A DNA stretch of 64,000 nt from Paenarthrobacter sp. GOM3 (lineage in GTDB: Bacteria > Actinomycetota > Actinomycetes > Actinomycetales > Micrococcaceae): the NCBI RefSeq assembly GCF_018215265.2, contig NZ_CP136562.1, positions 3,286,001 to 3,350,000 on the forward strand, read 5' to 3'. Made by a program: the position numbers and the translations under genes. Each line of letters begins with the position of its first letter. Positions within the stretch are counted from its first letter, which is position 1. Shown one piece after another: positions 1 through 8,723 of this stretch. Under the pieces are notes generated by a model. The model was not told where the DNA came from and searched no databases. It saw only the letters and a program-made list of their open reading frames with translations.

Positions 1-419
1 AGTTCATGCCCCAACACGCCCCTGAGTTCACGGGCATCAAGCAAATGCAGGATTCCCTCGGTGCAGCAGACGGCGGCATTCTTGGGATTGCGGCCCGTGG
101 CAAAAGCGTTGGGTGTCATGGTGGGCGAAAGGTAGATCCGCGGCATGGGCTTGTTGGCGCGCACGGACAGCTCACGAACAATCTGGTAAAGCTGCGGTGC
201 TTGCGCTTCGGTGACCGGGTACGCGGCCATGGAACGGATGGCGATCTTGTCGCTGTTCCAATATCCGTAAGCGGTGGTACCCACGCCGATCAACGCCATG
301 ATCCAGATGGGCGTGGTGCTGCGGGTCCCGGCTGCGATGATGGCGCCCAACCCCAACAACACCGCCCACAGCACACCGAAAAGCGCTGCAGTCTTGAGTC
401 CATTGTTGTGTCTATGCAC
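1..419 (-). CDS. htpX: Protease HtpX, 5' part (runs off left edge)
   Basis: This is the N-terminal ~139 residues of an M48 membrane zinc metalloprotease that degrades misfolded membrane proteins. The start is GTG at 419 and the protein begins MHRHNNGLKTAALFGVLW. Two hydrophobic segments follow (about residues 9-25 and 33-50), then the conserved stretches around YWNSDKIAIRSM, PRIYLSPTMTPNAFATG and NPKNAAVCCTEG. The visible sequence ends inside GVLGHE, the beginning of the catalytic HExxH zinc motif, so the active site and the rest lie outside the window. The family match is by recognisable motifs; only completeness is unknown. Confidence 0.93.
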   Translation of the reverse strand, partial: MHRHNNGLKTAALFGVLWAVLLGLGAIIAAGTRSTTPIWIMALIGVGTTAYGYWNSDKIAIRSMAAYPVTEAQAPQLYQIVRELSVRANKPMPRIYLSPTMTPNAFATGRNPKNAAVCCTEGILHLLDARELRGVLGHE

Positions 420-523
420 GGTTGTCGCTTTCTTCCGCTCTTGAAGGGGTTCTGTACGGATTAACGCCGACGCCGGTCCTCGGGTTCCGTTATCAGCCTA
501 CGTCGGTGTTGCCGCCGGAGGAG

Positions 524-1795
524 CTAAGGGACGGGGTGCTTGGCGTCGTAGGCCACGAAGCCGGGCTGGATGCGCGAGGCCAGCCACGCCAGGACAATGC
601 ACAGGAGGCCGCCGAGCAACAGCACACCGCCTTCGCTGAGGAACTGGGTGACCCCACCGGCCAGCATGTCGCCTACCCGTGGACCGCCCGCGACCACCAC
701 GATGAACACGCCCTGAAGCCGTCCACGCAGATGGTCGGGGGTAGCTGATTGAAGGATGGTGGTGCGGAAGACTGCGCTGATGGAGTCGGAGATCCCAGCG
801 AGCGCGCAACACAGGGCCGCTGGCAGCAACCATGGCGTGACGCCGCCGCGGCCCGAATCCCCGGTCAGCAGCACCACCAGACCGAATCCGGCAATCGAGG
901 CTCCCCACCCAACCACTGACCACACCACGGCGCTTCCCTGTTTCCGCACCCGGCCAAGGGGCCCGGAGAAAAGGCCTGCAAGGAAAGCCCCCACGGCTGT
1001 GGACGCCAGCAGCACGCCCACCGTTGTTTCGCCTCCGCCGATCATGACGGCGCCTATGGCAGGCATGAGCGCCCTGGGCTGGGCGCAGATCATGGCGATG
1101 AGGTCGATGATAAAGGTCATGCGGACGTTGGGCCGGGTTCCCAGGAAGCGGAAGCCTTCCACCACTGAACGCAGCCCCGGCCGTACCGCGTCCTTGGACG
1201 GTGGCAGCGGCGGAAGCCGGAAGAGTCCCCACAGCGCAAAGGTGAAACTGATGACATCAATGGTGTAGGTCCAACCAAACCCGATGGTCGCCACGAGGAC
1301 ACCGGCCAACAGCGGCCCGGCCGTCATGGACAGGCCGAAGGTCAGCATGCTCAATGCGTTGGCGGCGGGGAGCAGGTCCTTCCTGACAAGGAGCGGGATG
1401 ATGGCGCTGCGGGCTGGACCATTGATGCCCTGCGCTCCGCTTTGGATTGCCACCAGGGCGTAGAGGATCCAGATGTTGCCAATCTCCAGCCAGGCCTGCA
1501 ACGCCAGTCCCGCCGTGGTTGCCCAGAGGACCAGTGAAGCGATGATGGCCACTTTGCGGCGATCGTAGGCATCCGAAATAGAGCCGCCGTAGAGCCCTGC
1601 AATGACCAAGGGAACCAGCGCGAAGATTCCCAGGAGGCCCACGTAGAAACTTTCCTGGGTCAGCCTGTAAACCTCCAGGCTGACGGCCACCAACGTCAGT
1701 TGGGTACCAATGGCAGCCACCGAAGCTCCCAGCCAGAGTCGTCGGAAAGCGGGACTCTCCTTCAACGGAGTGATGTCTGCCAGTAGTTTCGCCAC
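524..1795 (-). CDS. MFS transporter (EntS-like exporter family)
   Basis: A 423-residue integral membrane protein of the major facilitator superfamily, with about 12 hydrophobic segments. After a short cytoplasmic N-terminus (ITPLKESPAFRRLWLG) the first helix begins near residue 20, and the loop-2 motif GGSISDAYDRRKV is at about 68-80. The shape resembles the enterobactin-exporter (EntS) branch, in which a fold of this type exports siderophores or drugs; the substrate cannot be read from sequence. The start is GTG at 1795. It is divergent from the HIT-like gene at 1883, with an 87 bp shared upstream region. No siderophore genes are adjacent. Confidence 0.85.
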   Translation of the reverse strand: MAKLLADITPLKESPAFRRLWLGASVAAIGTQLTLVAVSLEVYRLTQESFYVGLLGIFALVPLVIAGLYGGSISDAYDRRKVAIIASLVLWATTAGLALQAWLEIGNIWILYALVAIQSGAQGINGPARSAIIPLLVRKDLLPAANALSMLTFGLSMTAGPLLAGVLVATIGFGWTYTIDVISFTFALWGLFRLPPLPPSKDAVRPGLRSVVEGFRFLGTRPNVRMTFIIDLIAMICAQPRALMPAIGAVMIGGGETTVGVLLASTAVGAFLAGLFSGPLGRVRKQGSAVVWSVVGWGASIAGFGLVVLLTGDSGRGGVTPWLLPAALCCALAGISDSISAVFRTTILQSATPDHLRGRLQGVFIVVVAGGPRVGDMLAGGVTQFLSEGGVLLLGGLLCIVLAWLASRIQPGFVAYDAKHPVP

Positions 1796-1882
1796 CGTCC
1801 AACCCTAACCAGCATGACGGCCGCCTCCCGCACCCGCCATCCTGCTTGGTAGGCTCACCCCGGGGGAGGGAGTTGACACACC

Positions 1883-2653
1883 ATGTCGCGACGATTGCTG
1901 TACCGTTCGGCCTTCTGGGAGATAGCCCGGCCGCGCCATCCCCTCACCGCCGGCCATGTGCTGCTCAGGTTGTCAGACCCTTCCACAGAGTTCGCCTACC
2001 CCTCGGCGACCGATTGGCTGCTCTGCCACAACCTGATCCGGACGGCACTCCGCGATGTCCTGGGCGTTGCCCGTTGCCCCATCATGTTTACCTACCGTTG
2101 GCACCCGCTCGGTGCTGCCATCGGCGAACCCGTCGCCGAATCCTCCACACCCACCTTCCACCTCTTCGGGCGTGGACCGGGTGAAACCTCGACGCCGGGA
2201 CACCAATTGTTGTTGCCGGCGCACCGCCGCATGGGGGAACCGCTGGAACGGCTGGAAGCAACCGATGATGCGATCAGGGAGGCGCTGGTGCGCGCCCGAC
2301 CGGCAACGGCGGCGACATTCCCGGATGGGGCGAGTACCGCCGTCGAGCCTGTCCTGCAACCGGGCGCGCTGGTTGAATTGACGGACTCCGGACCCAACCA
2401 TGCAGTGATCCAACCGATCAGGGCCGTGGAATCGATCGGCGATGTCTCTCCAGCGGAACTCTTGGCCGTGGGCGCTGCGCTGGGCGCGCTGCCCGTGGCT
2501 GGTGGACTCAGTGGATTCAGCTGCATAGCGCTGGAATCGACAGGAAACGGGGTCCCGGTACGGGTCCATGCGCTGGGACGATCGGCCGCAGAGGAAGCGA
2601 ATCCCTTGGAGGCTTTGCTTTGTTCACCCGAAGTTAGCCTTGCCTTATTGTGA
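1883..2653 (+). CDS. Conserved hypothetical protein, HIT-like N-terminal half
   Basis: A 256-residue soluble protein with no sure function. Its N-terminal part reads like a HIT/GalT-superfamily fold: PRHPLTAGHVLLRLSD (about 17-32) resembles the P-x-x-x-GH-x-L strand, and FHLFGRGPGE (about 91-100) resembles the His-rich nucleotide-binding segment. The full H-phi-H-phi-H triad is not present, so catalysis is doubtful. A purine-rich GGAGGGAG lies about 12 bases before ATG 1883. The last codons and TGA stop overlap the control region of the downstream Fur-family gene, so its 3' end is doubly constrained. The assignment to the HIT superfamily is inference. Confidence 0.7.
   Translation: MSRRLLYRSAFWEIARPRHPLTAGHVLLRLSDPSTEFAYPSATDWLLCHNLIRTALRDVLGVARCPIMFTYRWHPLGAAIGEPVAESSTPTFHLFGRGPGETSTPGHQLLLPAHRRMGEPLERLEATDDAIREALVRARPATAATFPDGASTAVEPVLQPGALVELTDSGPNHAVIQPIRAVESIGDVSPAELLAVGAALGALPVAGGLSGFSCIALESTGNGVPVRVHALGRSAAEEANPLEALLCSPEVSLALL
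2629..2647 (+). promoter_or_regulatory. Candidate DtxR/IdeR-type iron box
   Basis: The 19 bases match the DtxR-family consensus TWAGGTTAGSCTAACCTWA at 14 positions, including the unbroken core GTTAGCCT and the right-hand CCTTA. It lies in the last codons of the HIT-like gene, just upstream of and partly overlapping a possible -35 (TTGCCT, 2640-2645) of the Fur-family gene. It could be chance within coding sequence; binding has not been shown. Confidence 0.35.
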
Positions 2654-2668
2654 ACTCCTCATAATAAG
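2644..2668 (+). promoter_or_regulatory. Fur/PerR-type operator over the furA-katA promoter
   Basis: An AT-rich inverted repeat in G+C-rich surroundings: arms CTTATTGTGA (2644-2653) and TCATAATAAG (2659-2668) pair at 9 of 10 positions around a 5 bp spacer. This is the size and base composition expected of a Fur-family box. It covers the stop codon of the previous gene and a possible -10 (TAATAA, 2662-2667; 16 bp after TTGCCT), 16 bases before the start of the Fur-family gene. Autorepression by that protein, relieved by peroxide, is the likely use. Confidence 0.7.
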
Positions 2669-2683
2669 TGTTTTACTGAATGC

Positions 2684-3163
2684 ATGACCGATCACACAGC
2701 CGAGCAAGCAGAATGGGCAGCAGCCCTGCATGCCCACGGCAGGCGTGTGACCAAGCAGCGTCTGGCAGTGCTCGCCGCCGTCCAGCACCATCCGCACTCC
2801 CCTGCGGAGGGAATCCTGGCCGCCGCCCGCGCAGAGCTACCGGAATTGACGGCGCAGTCGGTTTACGTGGTGCTCAGCGACCTCACGGATTTGCAGATGC
2901 TGCGACGATTCGAACCACCGCATTCCCCGGCGCTCTACGAAACCCGGGTGGGTGACAACCACCATCACGCCGTCTGTATCAGCTGCGGCAAGGTGGAAGA
3001 CGTGGATTGCGCAGTGGGACACGCTCCGTGCCTCACACCGCACTGGGATGAGAACTCCAAGCCCATGACCATCCAGATCGCAGACGTCCTGTACCAGGGC
3101 ATCTGCCAGGACTGCCAGTCCAAACAACAGCTTCCCGTTGAAACTTCCGTTACTCACACATAG
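2684..3163 (+). CDS. Fur-family regulator (FurA/PerR/CatR type)
   Basis: A 159-residue metal-dependent repressor. The winged-helix DNA-binding half is at about 14-85 ([15 protein letters not shown], then [13 protein letters not shown] as recognition region), and the dimerisation/metal half holds HHH at 93-95 and two CxxC pairs, C98/C101 and C141/C144, the usual structural zinc site. It sits 14 bp before katA on the same strand, the standard arrangement for a peroxide-sensing Fur paralogue that represses itself and catalase. The Fur-type palindrome at 2644-2668 supports this. I infer peroxide rather than iron sensing from the neighbour, not from a diagnostic residue. Confidence 0.92.
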   Translation: MTDHTAEQAEWAAALHAHGRRVTKQRLAVLAAVQHHPHSPAEGILAAARAELPELTAQSVYVVLSDLTDLQMLRRFEPPHSPALYETRVGDNHHHAVCISCGKVEDVDCAVGHAPCLTPHWDENSKPMTIQIADVLYQGICQDCQSKQQLPVETSVTHT

Positions 3164-3177
3164 GAAAAAGGAGAACA

Positions 3178-4659
3178 ATGACTGCTATTTCAACAACCCA
3201 GTCAGGTGCGCCCGTTACGTCCGACGCGCACTCGAAGTCCGTCGGCGCCGACGGTGCCATCATCCTGACCGACCACTACCTGGTGGAAAAGCTCGCACAG
3301 TTCAACCGCGAGCGGGTCCCGGAGCGTGTTGTGCACGCCAAGGGCGGCGGCGCTTTCGGTACGTTTAAGACCACTTCGGATGTCTCCGCTTACACCAAGG
3401 CAGCTTTCCTGCAGCCGGGTGCCGAGACCGACATGTTGATCCGTTTCTCCTCCGTCGCAGGCGAAAACGGCTCCCCCGACACGTGGCGCGACCCCCGCGG
3501 TTTCGCTGTGAAGTTCTACACCTCCGAGGGCAATTACGACCTCGTGGGCAACAACACCCCCGTCTTCTTCATCCGCGACGGCATCAAGTTCCCGGACTTC
3601 ATCCACTCCCAGAAGCGTCTCCCGGGCAGCCACCTGCGCGACGCCGACATGCAGTGGGACTTCTGGACCCTGTCCCCCGAGTCCGCACACCAGGTCACCT
3701 GGCTCATGGGCGACCGCGGCCTCCCGGCTTCCTGGCGTGAAATGCAGGGCTACGGCTCGCACACCTACCAGTGGATCAACGCCGCCGGCGAGCGTTTCTG
3801 GGTCAAGTACCACTTCAAGTCCAACCAGGGCGTCAAGACCATCACCGGCGACCAGGCTGAAGAGCTTGCCGGTTCGGACGCGGACTTCTACATCCGCGAC
3901 CTCAAGGAAAACATCGACGCCGGCAACTTCCCCTCCTGGGAACTGCACGTCCAGGTCATGCCGTACGAAGACGCCAAGACCTACCGGTTCAACCCGTTCG
4001 ACCTCACCAAGGTGTGGCCGCACTCTGACTACCCGCTGATCCACGTGGGCACCATGGAGCTGAACAAGAACCCGGAGAACTACTTCGCGCAGATCGAGCA
4101 GGCCACCTTCGCGCCGTCGAACTTCGTGCCGGGCATCGCCGCGTCCCCGGACAAGATGCTGCAGGCCCGCATCTTCTCCTACGCCGATGCACACCGTTAC
4201 CGCGTGGGCACCAACCACGCACAGATCCCCGTGAACCAGCCGAAGAACGCTGTGAACAACTACAGCCAGGACGGACAGGGACGCTACCTGTTCAACTCCC
4301 CTTCCACGCCGGTTTACGCACCGAACTCCGTGGGCGGCCCGGCTGCTGTCGAGCCCACCTCACCCGCAGGTGGCTGGGAGAACGACGGCGAGCTCACCCT
4401 CTCCGCCCACACCCTGCACGCTGAGGACGACGACTTCGGCCAGGCCGGTACCCTGTACCGCGAGGTCTACGACGACGCCGCCAAGGCCCGCCTCCTGGAC
4501 ACCATCACCGGTGCTGTTGGCGGCGTGAAGAACGCCGACATCAAGGAACGCGCCATCCAGTACTGGACCAACGTTGACTCCGAGCTTGGTGCCAAGCTCC
4601 GCGCCAACCTCGGTGCAGGCCAGACCGAGTCCGACGCCGAAGCAGCCAACAAGCTCTAA
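3178..4659 (+). CDS. katA: Monofunctional heme catalase
   Basis: A 493-residue clade-3-sized small-subunit catalase that dismutates hydrogen peroxide in the cytoplasm. The distal catalytic His is H53 in [12 protein letters not shown], the distal Asn is in GNNTPVFF (about 125-126), and the proximal heme-ligand Tyr is Y335 in [37 protein letters not shown] is also intact, so the enzyme should be active. A strong ribosome-binding site (AAAAAGGAG) is 5-6 bases before ATG 3178. It is co-transcribed with the Fur-family gene, and transcription should end at the hairpin at 4686-4725. Confidence 0.97.
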   Translation: MTAISTTQSGAPVTSDAHSKSVGADGAIILTDHYLVEKLAQFNRERVPERVVHAKGGGAFGTFKTTSDVSAYTKAAFLQPGAETDMLIRFSSVAGENGSPDTWRDPRGFAVKFYTSEGNYDLVGNNTPVFFIRDGIKFPDFIHSQKRLPGSHLRDADMQWDFWTLSPESAHQVTWLMGDRGLPASWREMQGYGSHTYQWINAAGERFWVKYHFKSNQGVKTITGDQAEELAGSDADFYIRDLKENIDAGNFPSWELHVQVMPYEDAKTYRFNPFDLTKVWPHSDYPLIHVGTMELNKNPENYFAQIEQATFAPSNFVPGIAASPDKMLQARIFSYADAHRYRVGTNHAQIPVNQPKNAVNNYSQDGQGRYLFNSPSTPVYAPNSVGGPAAVEPTSPAGGWENDGELTLSAHTLHAEDDDFGQAGTLYREVYDDAAKARLLDTITGAVGGVKNADIKERAIQYWTNVDSELGAKLRANLGAGQTESDAEAANKL

Positions 4660-4685
4660 GCGTTCTGCACTACAGCGTTTCCAGG

Positions 4686-4730
4686 AACACCCCGTTGCGG
4701 ATCTCCGCAGCGGGGTGTTCTTTTTGTTTT
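4686..4730 (+). terminator. Rho-independent terminator after katA
   Basis: Arms 4686-4700 and 4705-4719 form a 15 bp stem with one mismatch and a 4-base loop (ATCT), followed by a T-rich run TTCTTTTTGTTTT. It is 26 bases after the katA stop codon. Confidence 0.9.
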
Positions 4731-4788
4731 TCCACATAGACCGCTTTCGCTCTGGCTGGGCCGGTCCTGCCATCCCTAGGATCCTTCT

Positions 4789-5424
4789 ATGAGCACATTC
4801 GAAGGCATCCCTGGTGCCGCATTCCGTTTCTACGCCGAGCTTGAAGAGAACAACAACCGTGAGTGGTGGCTGGAGCATAAAACAACGTACGACGCCGAGG
4901 TGAAGGAGCCGCTGACAGCCCTGCTTTCGGAGCTGGAGCCGCAGTTCGGGCCTGCAAAGATCTTCCGGCCTAATAGGGACGTCCGTTTCTCCCAGGACAA
5001 GTCGCCCTACAAAACGGCACAGGGCGCCTTTGCCGCTACCCAGGAAGGCATGGGGTACTACGTCCAGATCAGCGCCGACGGACTGTTGATTGGCGGTGGT
5101 TACCACTCCCATACCCCAGCCCAGTTGGCGCGTTTCCGTGCGGCAGTTGATGCTCCGGCGAGCGGTGAAGAGCTGCAGAGCATTATTGATGCGGTGGCGG
5201 CTTCAGGCTTTGCCATCGAAGGCGAAAAGCTGAAGACAGTACCCCGCGGTTTCGATAAGGATCACCCGCGGGCCGAGCTCCTCAAGCACAAGTCCTTGTC
5301 CGCGGGCGTGGAGGTTGGGCAACCGGACTGGTTGTCCACTCCCGCCGCCAAGGATGAGATCGCTGCCCGTTGGGAGGTGCTGAGGCCCCTCGTGGAATGG
5401 GTCAGCGAACATGCCGCGCCGTAG
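4789..5424 (+). CDS. DUF2461 domain protein (TIGR02453 family)
   Basis: A 211-residue soluble protein of the DUF2461 family, whose biochemical role is unknown. Family hallmarks are FYAELEENNNREWWLEHK near the N-terminus, FRPNRDVRFSQDKSPYKT (about 65-82) and GYYVQISADGLLIGGGYH (about 91-108). The length is typical. It follows the katA terminator and is convergent with the APC permease gene, so it is probably transcribed alone. Confidence 0.88.
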   Translation: MSTFEGIPGAAFRFYAELEENNNREWWLEHKTTYDAEVKEPLTALLSELEPQFGPAKIFRPNRDVRFSQDKSPYKTAQGAFAATQEGMGYYVQISADGLLIGGGYHSHTPAQLARFRAAVDAPASGEELQSIIDAVAASGFAIEGEKLKTVPRGFDKDHPRAELLKHKSLSAGVEVGQPDWLSTPAAKDEIAARWEVLRPLVEWVSEHAAP

Positions 5425-5438
5425 GGTGGCGGGCAACC

Positions 5439-5477
5439 AAAAAGCGCCCGGAAACCGTTGGCTCCCGGACGCTTTTG
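5439..5477. terminator. Shared terminator between convergent genes
   Basis: Arms at about 5440-5451 and 5465-5476 pair with one or two mismatches (AAAAGCGCCCGG against CCGGACGCTTTT). The A-run on the left and T-run on the right make it usable in both directions, for the DUF2461 gene and for the APC permease. Confidence 0.75.
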
Positions 5478-5536
5478 TGGCTGATTCGTCTTAGCTGTCT
5501 GACAGGCAGCCGCTGTGACGGTCAGTCGTAGGTGTG

Positions 5537-7090
5537 TCAGACCTTGGTGTAGGTGTCTTCGTCCTCGTCGCCCTTGGACTGGTTGCTTCCGGCGGCATCG
5601 GTGACTGCAGACTTGGCAGAGGCGAACTTTTCGCTGAGGCGCGAGTGGCGCTGGCCGTAGGAGAAGTAGATGACCATGCCAATTACAAGCCAGATCGCGA
5701 AGAAGATCCAGGTTTCCACGGCCAGGTTGGTCATGAGGTAGAAGCACAAGACCGCGGAGATCCACGGAACTACCTTGCCGAATGGCACACGGAAAGCAGG
5801 CTTGAGGTCCGGGCGCTTCTTGCGCAGCACCAGGATGCCCAGGCTCACCATCACGAAGGCGGAGAGCGTGCCGATGTTGATCATTTCCTCGAGCAGATCC
5901 ACCTTGGTAACACCGGCCACCAGGGCCACTGCGGCGCCGCAGATGATCTGCAGACGGGCCGGCGTGGAGCGCTTGTCGCTGGTCTTGGACAAGGAGCGCG
6001 GGAGCAGGCCGTCACGGCTCATGGCAAGGACCACCCGGGACAGGCCCATAAGCAGCACCATGATCACGGTGGTCAGGCCCACCAGGGAGCCGAACGCGAT
6101 GACCTTGGCTGCATCCGTGTTGCCCACGGCTTCGAAGGCCGTGGTCAGGGTGGGATTCTTAACCTCCGCCAGCTGTGTGTAGGACACCATGCCGGTCAGT
6201 GCAAGGGAGACCAGGATGTAGAGCAAGGTGACTACGGCCAGGCCACCGAAGATGCCGCGCGGCAGGGTCTTCTGCGGGTTCTTGACCTCTTCGGCGGAGG
6301 TTGCCACCACGTCGAAGCCGATGAAGGCAAAGAACACCAGGGCTGCGCCGGCGAAGACGCCCAGCGTTCCGTACTGGGCCGGAGCGGCGCCGGTCAGGAA
6401 GCCGAAGAAGGACTGCTTCATGACATCGGCAGCACCGGAATCAGTGGGCTGCGAGGCCGGGACGAAAGGCGTGTAGTTGGAGAACTTCACATAGCTGAAG
6501 CCAACAACGATCACGAAGAGCACCACTGCGATCTTGATCAGCGTGAACACGTTGCCGACGCGTGCGGACAACTTTGTCCCCAGCACCAGCAACACGGTGA
6601 AGATCGCGACAATCAGGAAGGCGCCCCAGTAAAGGTCAACTCCGCCAACGCTGACTGACGGCGGCATGTCCACGCCCATCAAGCCAAAGACGGTGCTGAG
6701 GTAGATGCCCCAGTACTTCGCGATAACCGCAGCGGCCGTGAACAGCTCGAGGATAAGGTTCCACCCGATGATCCACGCGAGGACCTCGCCCATGGTGGCG
6801 TAGGTGAACACATACGCTGAACCTGCCACGGGGATGGCCGTAGCGAATTCTGCATAGCACATGATGGCCAGCGCACAAGTGACGGCGGCGATGGCAAAGG
6901 AGATGGTGACGGCCGGGCCTGCAAAGTTTGCGGCGGCCTTGGCACCAACGGAGAAGATGCCGGCACCGACGGCAACGGCGACGCCCATGATCATGAGGTC
7001 CCAGGTGCTGAGGCTGCGTTTCAGCTTGCGCCCGGGTTCGTCGGCATCAGCGATCGACTGCTCGATCGACTTGGTCCTGAAAATGTTCAT
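5537..7090 (-). CDS. APC-family amino acid permease
   Basis: A 517-residue cytoplasmic-membrane transporter with about 12 hydrophobic segments, of the amino acid-polyamine-organocation superfamily (YfnA/cationic-amino-acid branch). Visible hallmarks are the helix-1 break VGAGIFSVGAKAA (about 41-53), PVAGSAYVFTYATMGE (about 91-106), and FFAFIGFDVVATSAEEVKNPQ with GxFD and AEE (about 253-273). The N-terminal 25 and C-terminal ~30 residues are hydrophilic. The substrate is not decided by sequence. It is last before the shared terminator at 5439-5477; 157 bp separate it from the alcohol-oxidation cassette, so it may have its own promoter. Confidence 0.9.
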   Translation of the reverse strand: MNIFRTKSIEQSIADADEPGRKLKRSLSTWDLMIMGVAVAVGAGIFSVGAKAAANFAGPAVTISFAIAAVTCALAIMCYAEFATAIPVAGSAYVFTYATMGEVLAWIIGWNLILELFTAAAVIAKYWGIYLSTVFGLMGVDMPPSVSVGGVDLYWGAFLIVAIFTVLLVLGTKLSARVGNVFTLIKIAVVLFVIVVGFSYVKFSNYTPFVPASQPTDSGAADVMKQSFFGFLTGAAPAQYGTLGVFAGAALVFFAFIGFDVVATSAEEVKNPQKTLPRGIFGGLAVVTLLYILVSLALTGMVSYTQLAEVKNPTLTTAFEAVGNTDAAKVIAFGSLVGLTTVIMVLLMGLSRVVLAMSRDGLLPRSLSKTSDKRSTPARLQIICGAAVALVAGVTKVDLLEEMINIGTLSAFVMVSLGILVLRKKRPDLKPAFRVPFGKVVPWISAVLCFYLMTNLAVETWIFFAIWLVIGMVIYFSYGQRHSRLSEKFASAKSAVTDAAGSNQSKGDEDEDTYTKV

Positions 7091-7247
7091 AAAAATGCCA
7101 CATTCTGGATGGGAGTGGTATAGGACTCATCAAGGATAGTGTCCGGCCAATGGACGGCCATATTTATCCCAGATAGTGAGACGAGCCCGGAAATCCCGTG
7201 ACTGCTGTGGCTGGTGTGACGGAGACAGGTAGCCCCCGTCACACCAA

Positions 7248-7676
7248 TCAAACGCTGGGCACGTCCCAGTCCATGAGCGTTGAGCGGATAAGGAACCGCT
7301 TCCCTTCGGGAGACTCGACGGAGAACCCACTGCCTCGCCCCGGAACCACATCCACAGTGAGATGAGTGTGGGACCAGTAGGCGAACTGTTCCTTGGACAT
7401 CCAGAACTCCAGCGGTTGCGCTTGCCCATCGGACCCAATGTCGAACCGGCCCAGCAGGACATCGGAATCCCCGGTCAGGAACTCCCCGGCCGGATAGCAC
7501 ATGGGGGCGGAACCGTCGCAGCAACCACCGGACTGATGGAACATCAGGGGGCCATGCTGCTCCCATAGCTTCCGCAACAGTTCCACGGACGCTGCGGTGA
7601 GCGCCACCCGGGAAAAGTTTTCCCCGGGCAGCGTCACTGCAGCTTCCAAGATGTCCTGGGACGTGTTGGGGTTCAT
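7248..7676 (-). CDS. DUF779 protein linked to acetaldehyde dehydrogenase
   Basis: A 142-residue soluble protein of the DUF779 family, which is repeatedly encoded beside acetaldehyde/aldehyde dehydrogenases; its biochemical role is not established. The likely metal or redox centre is H47, C52, C53 and C60 in the segment HQSGGCCDGSAPMCYP, with a second His pair H103/H105 (WSHTHL). The start codon ATG (7676) shares one base with the end of the alcohol dehydrogenase gene, so translation is coupled. The order ALDH-ADH-DUF779 suggests a helper role in alcohol oxidation. Confidence 0.88.
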   Translation of the reverse strand: MNPNTSQDILEAAVTLPGENFSRVALTAASVELLRKLWEQHGPLMFHQSGGCCDGSAPMCYPAGEFLTGDSDVLLGRFDIGSDGQAQPLEFWMSKEQFAYWSHTHLTVDVVPGRGSGFSVESPEGKRFLIRSTLMDWDVPSV

Positions 7677-8695
7677 CAGAACTTCAGCACGACTCGGCCA
7701 TCGATCTTGGCGTGCTTCATTTCGTCAAAGATCGCGTTGACCTCGGAGAGCTCACGGGTGGAGACCGTCGGCTTGATCTTCCCCTGGGCGTAGAATTCCA
7801 GTGCTTCCTCAAGATCCTGCCTGGTGCCCACGATTGAACCGCGAACGGTGAGGCCCTTAAGGACGATCTCGAAGATCGGAGCCGGGAAATCTCCCGGCGG
7901 CAACCCATTGAACACGATCGTCCCGCCTCGACGCGCTATGCCAATCGCCTGGCCGAAGGCCGAGGGGTGCACTGCCGTGACCAGCACGCCGTGACAGCCA
8001 CCGGTTTCCCGCTGGATGACCTCGGCCGGATCCTCATGCAGTGCGTTGACCGTCAGCTCTGCGCCGTGTTCCTTGGCGAGCGCCAGCTTGTCGTCGGCAA
8101 TGTCCACGGCTGCCACGCGCAGACCCATGGCCACGGCGTACTGGACGGCTATGTGTCCGAGCCCGCCGATCCCGGAGATGGTGACCCACTGGCCCGGCCG
8201 GGCCTCGGTCATCTTCAGGCCCTTATAGACAGTGACGCCGGCGCACAGCACGGGAGCCACTTCCACGGGATCCGAGCCTTCAGGTATGCGAGCAGCAAAT
8301 CGAGTGTCCACCAGCATGTACTCGCCGAACGAGCCGTCCACGCTATAGCCACCGTTCTGCTGGGATTCGCACAGGGTTTCCCACCCGGTCCGGCAGTACT
8401 GGCAGTCTCCGCAGGCAGACCACAGCCAGGCGTTGCCTACCAGGTCGCCGACGGCAACGTCTGTCACACCCTCACCTAAGGCCACTACTTCTCCCACACC
8501 TTCATGGCCTGGGATAAAAGGTGGCGTGGGCTTGACCGGCCAGTCGCCTTCGGCGGCGTGCAGGTCCGTATGACATACCCCCGACGTGATGAGGCGGACC
8601 AGCGCTTGGCCGGGACCCGGCGTCGGCCGTTCAACTTCCTTGACCGTAAGGTCGGTTCCAAACTCGGTTACCACTGCTGCTTGCATGGTGCTCAT
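7676..8695 (-). CDS. adhP: Zinc-dependent alcohol dehydrogenase (AdhP type)
   Basis: A 339-residue medium-chain dehydrogenase/reductase that interconverts primary alcohols and aldehydes with NAD. Catalytic zinc ligands are C41 (GVCHTDLHAAEGDWP), H64/E65 (PGHEGVGEV) and C151; structural zinc ligands are C95, C98, C101 and C109. The Rossmann motif is SGIGGLGHIAVQYA (about 173-186). It starts at ATG 8695, 28 bp after the aldehyde dehydrogenase stop, in a three-gene set that would take ethanol to acetate. Confidence 0.95.
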   Translation of the reverse strand: MSTMQAAVVTEFGTDLTVKEVERPTPGPGQALVRLITSGVCHTDLHAAEGDWPVKPTPPFIPGHEGVGEVVALGEGVTDVAVGDLVGNAWLWSACGDCQYCRTGWETLCESQQNGGYSVDGSFGEYMLVDTRFAARIPEGSDPVEVAPVLCAGVTVYKGLKMTEARPGQWVTISGIGGLGHIAVQYAVAMGLRVAAVDIADDKLALAKEHGAELTVNALHEDPAEVIQRETGGCHGVLVTAVHPSAFGQAIGIARRGGTIVFNGLPPGDFPAPIFEIVLKGLTVRGSIVGTRQDLEEALEFYAQGKIKPTVSTRELSEVNAIFDEMKHAKIDGRVVLKF

Positions 8696-8723
8696 TGACG
8701 ATCTCCCTTGATCGATGACTTGT

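Noticed and set aside
6..464. A 152-codon plus-strand frame at the left edge
   Set aside because: It is opposite htpX, whose motifs are unambiguous.
3202..4218. A 338-codon minus-strand frame inside katA
   Set aside because: Antisense of a highly biased, surely coding catalase gene; Val/Gly-rich with no motif.
5534..6658. A 374-codon plus-strand frame opposite the APC permease
   Set aside because: Composition rich in His, Gln, Glu and Gly is the antisense image of a membrane protein.
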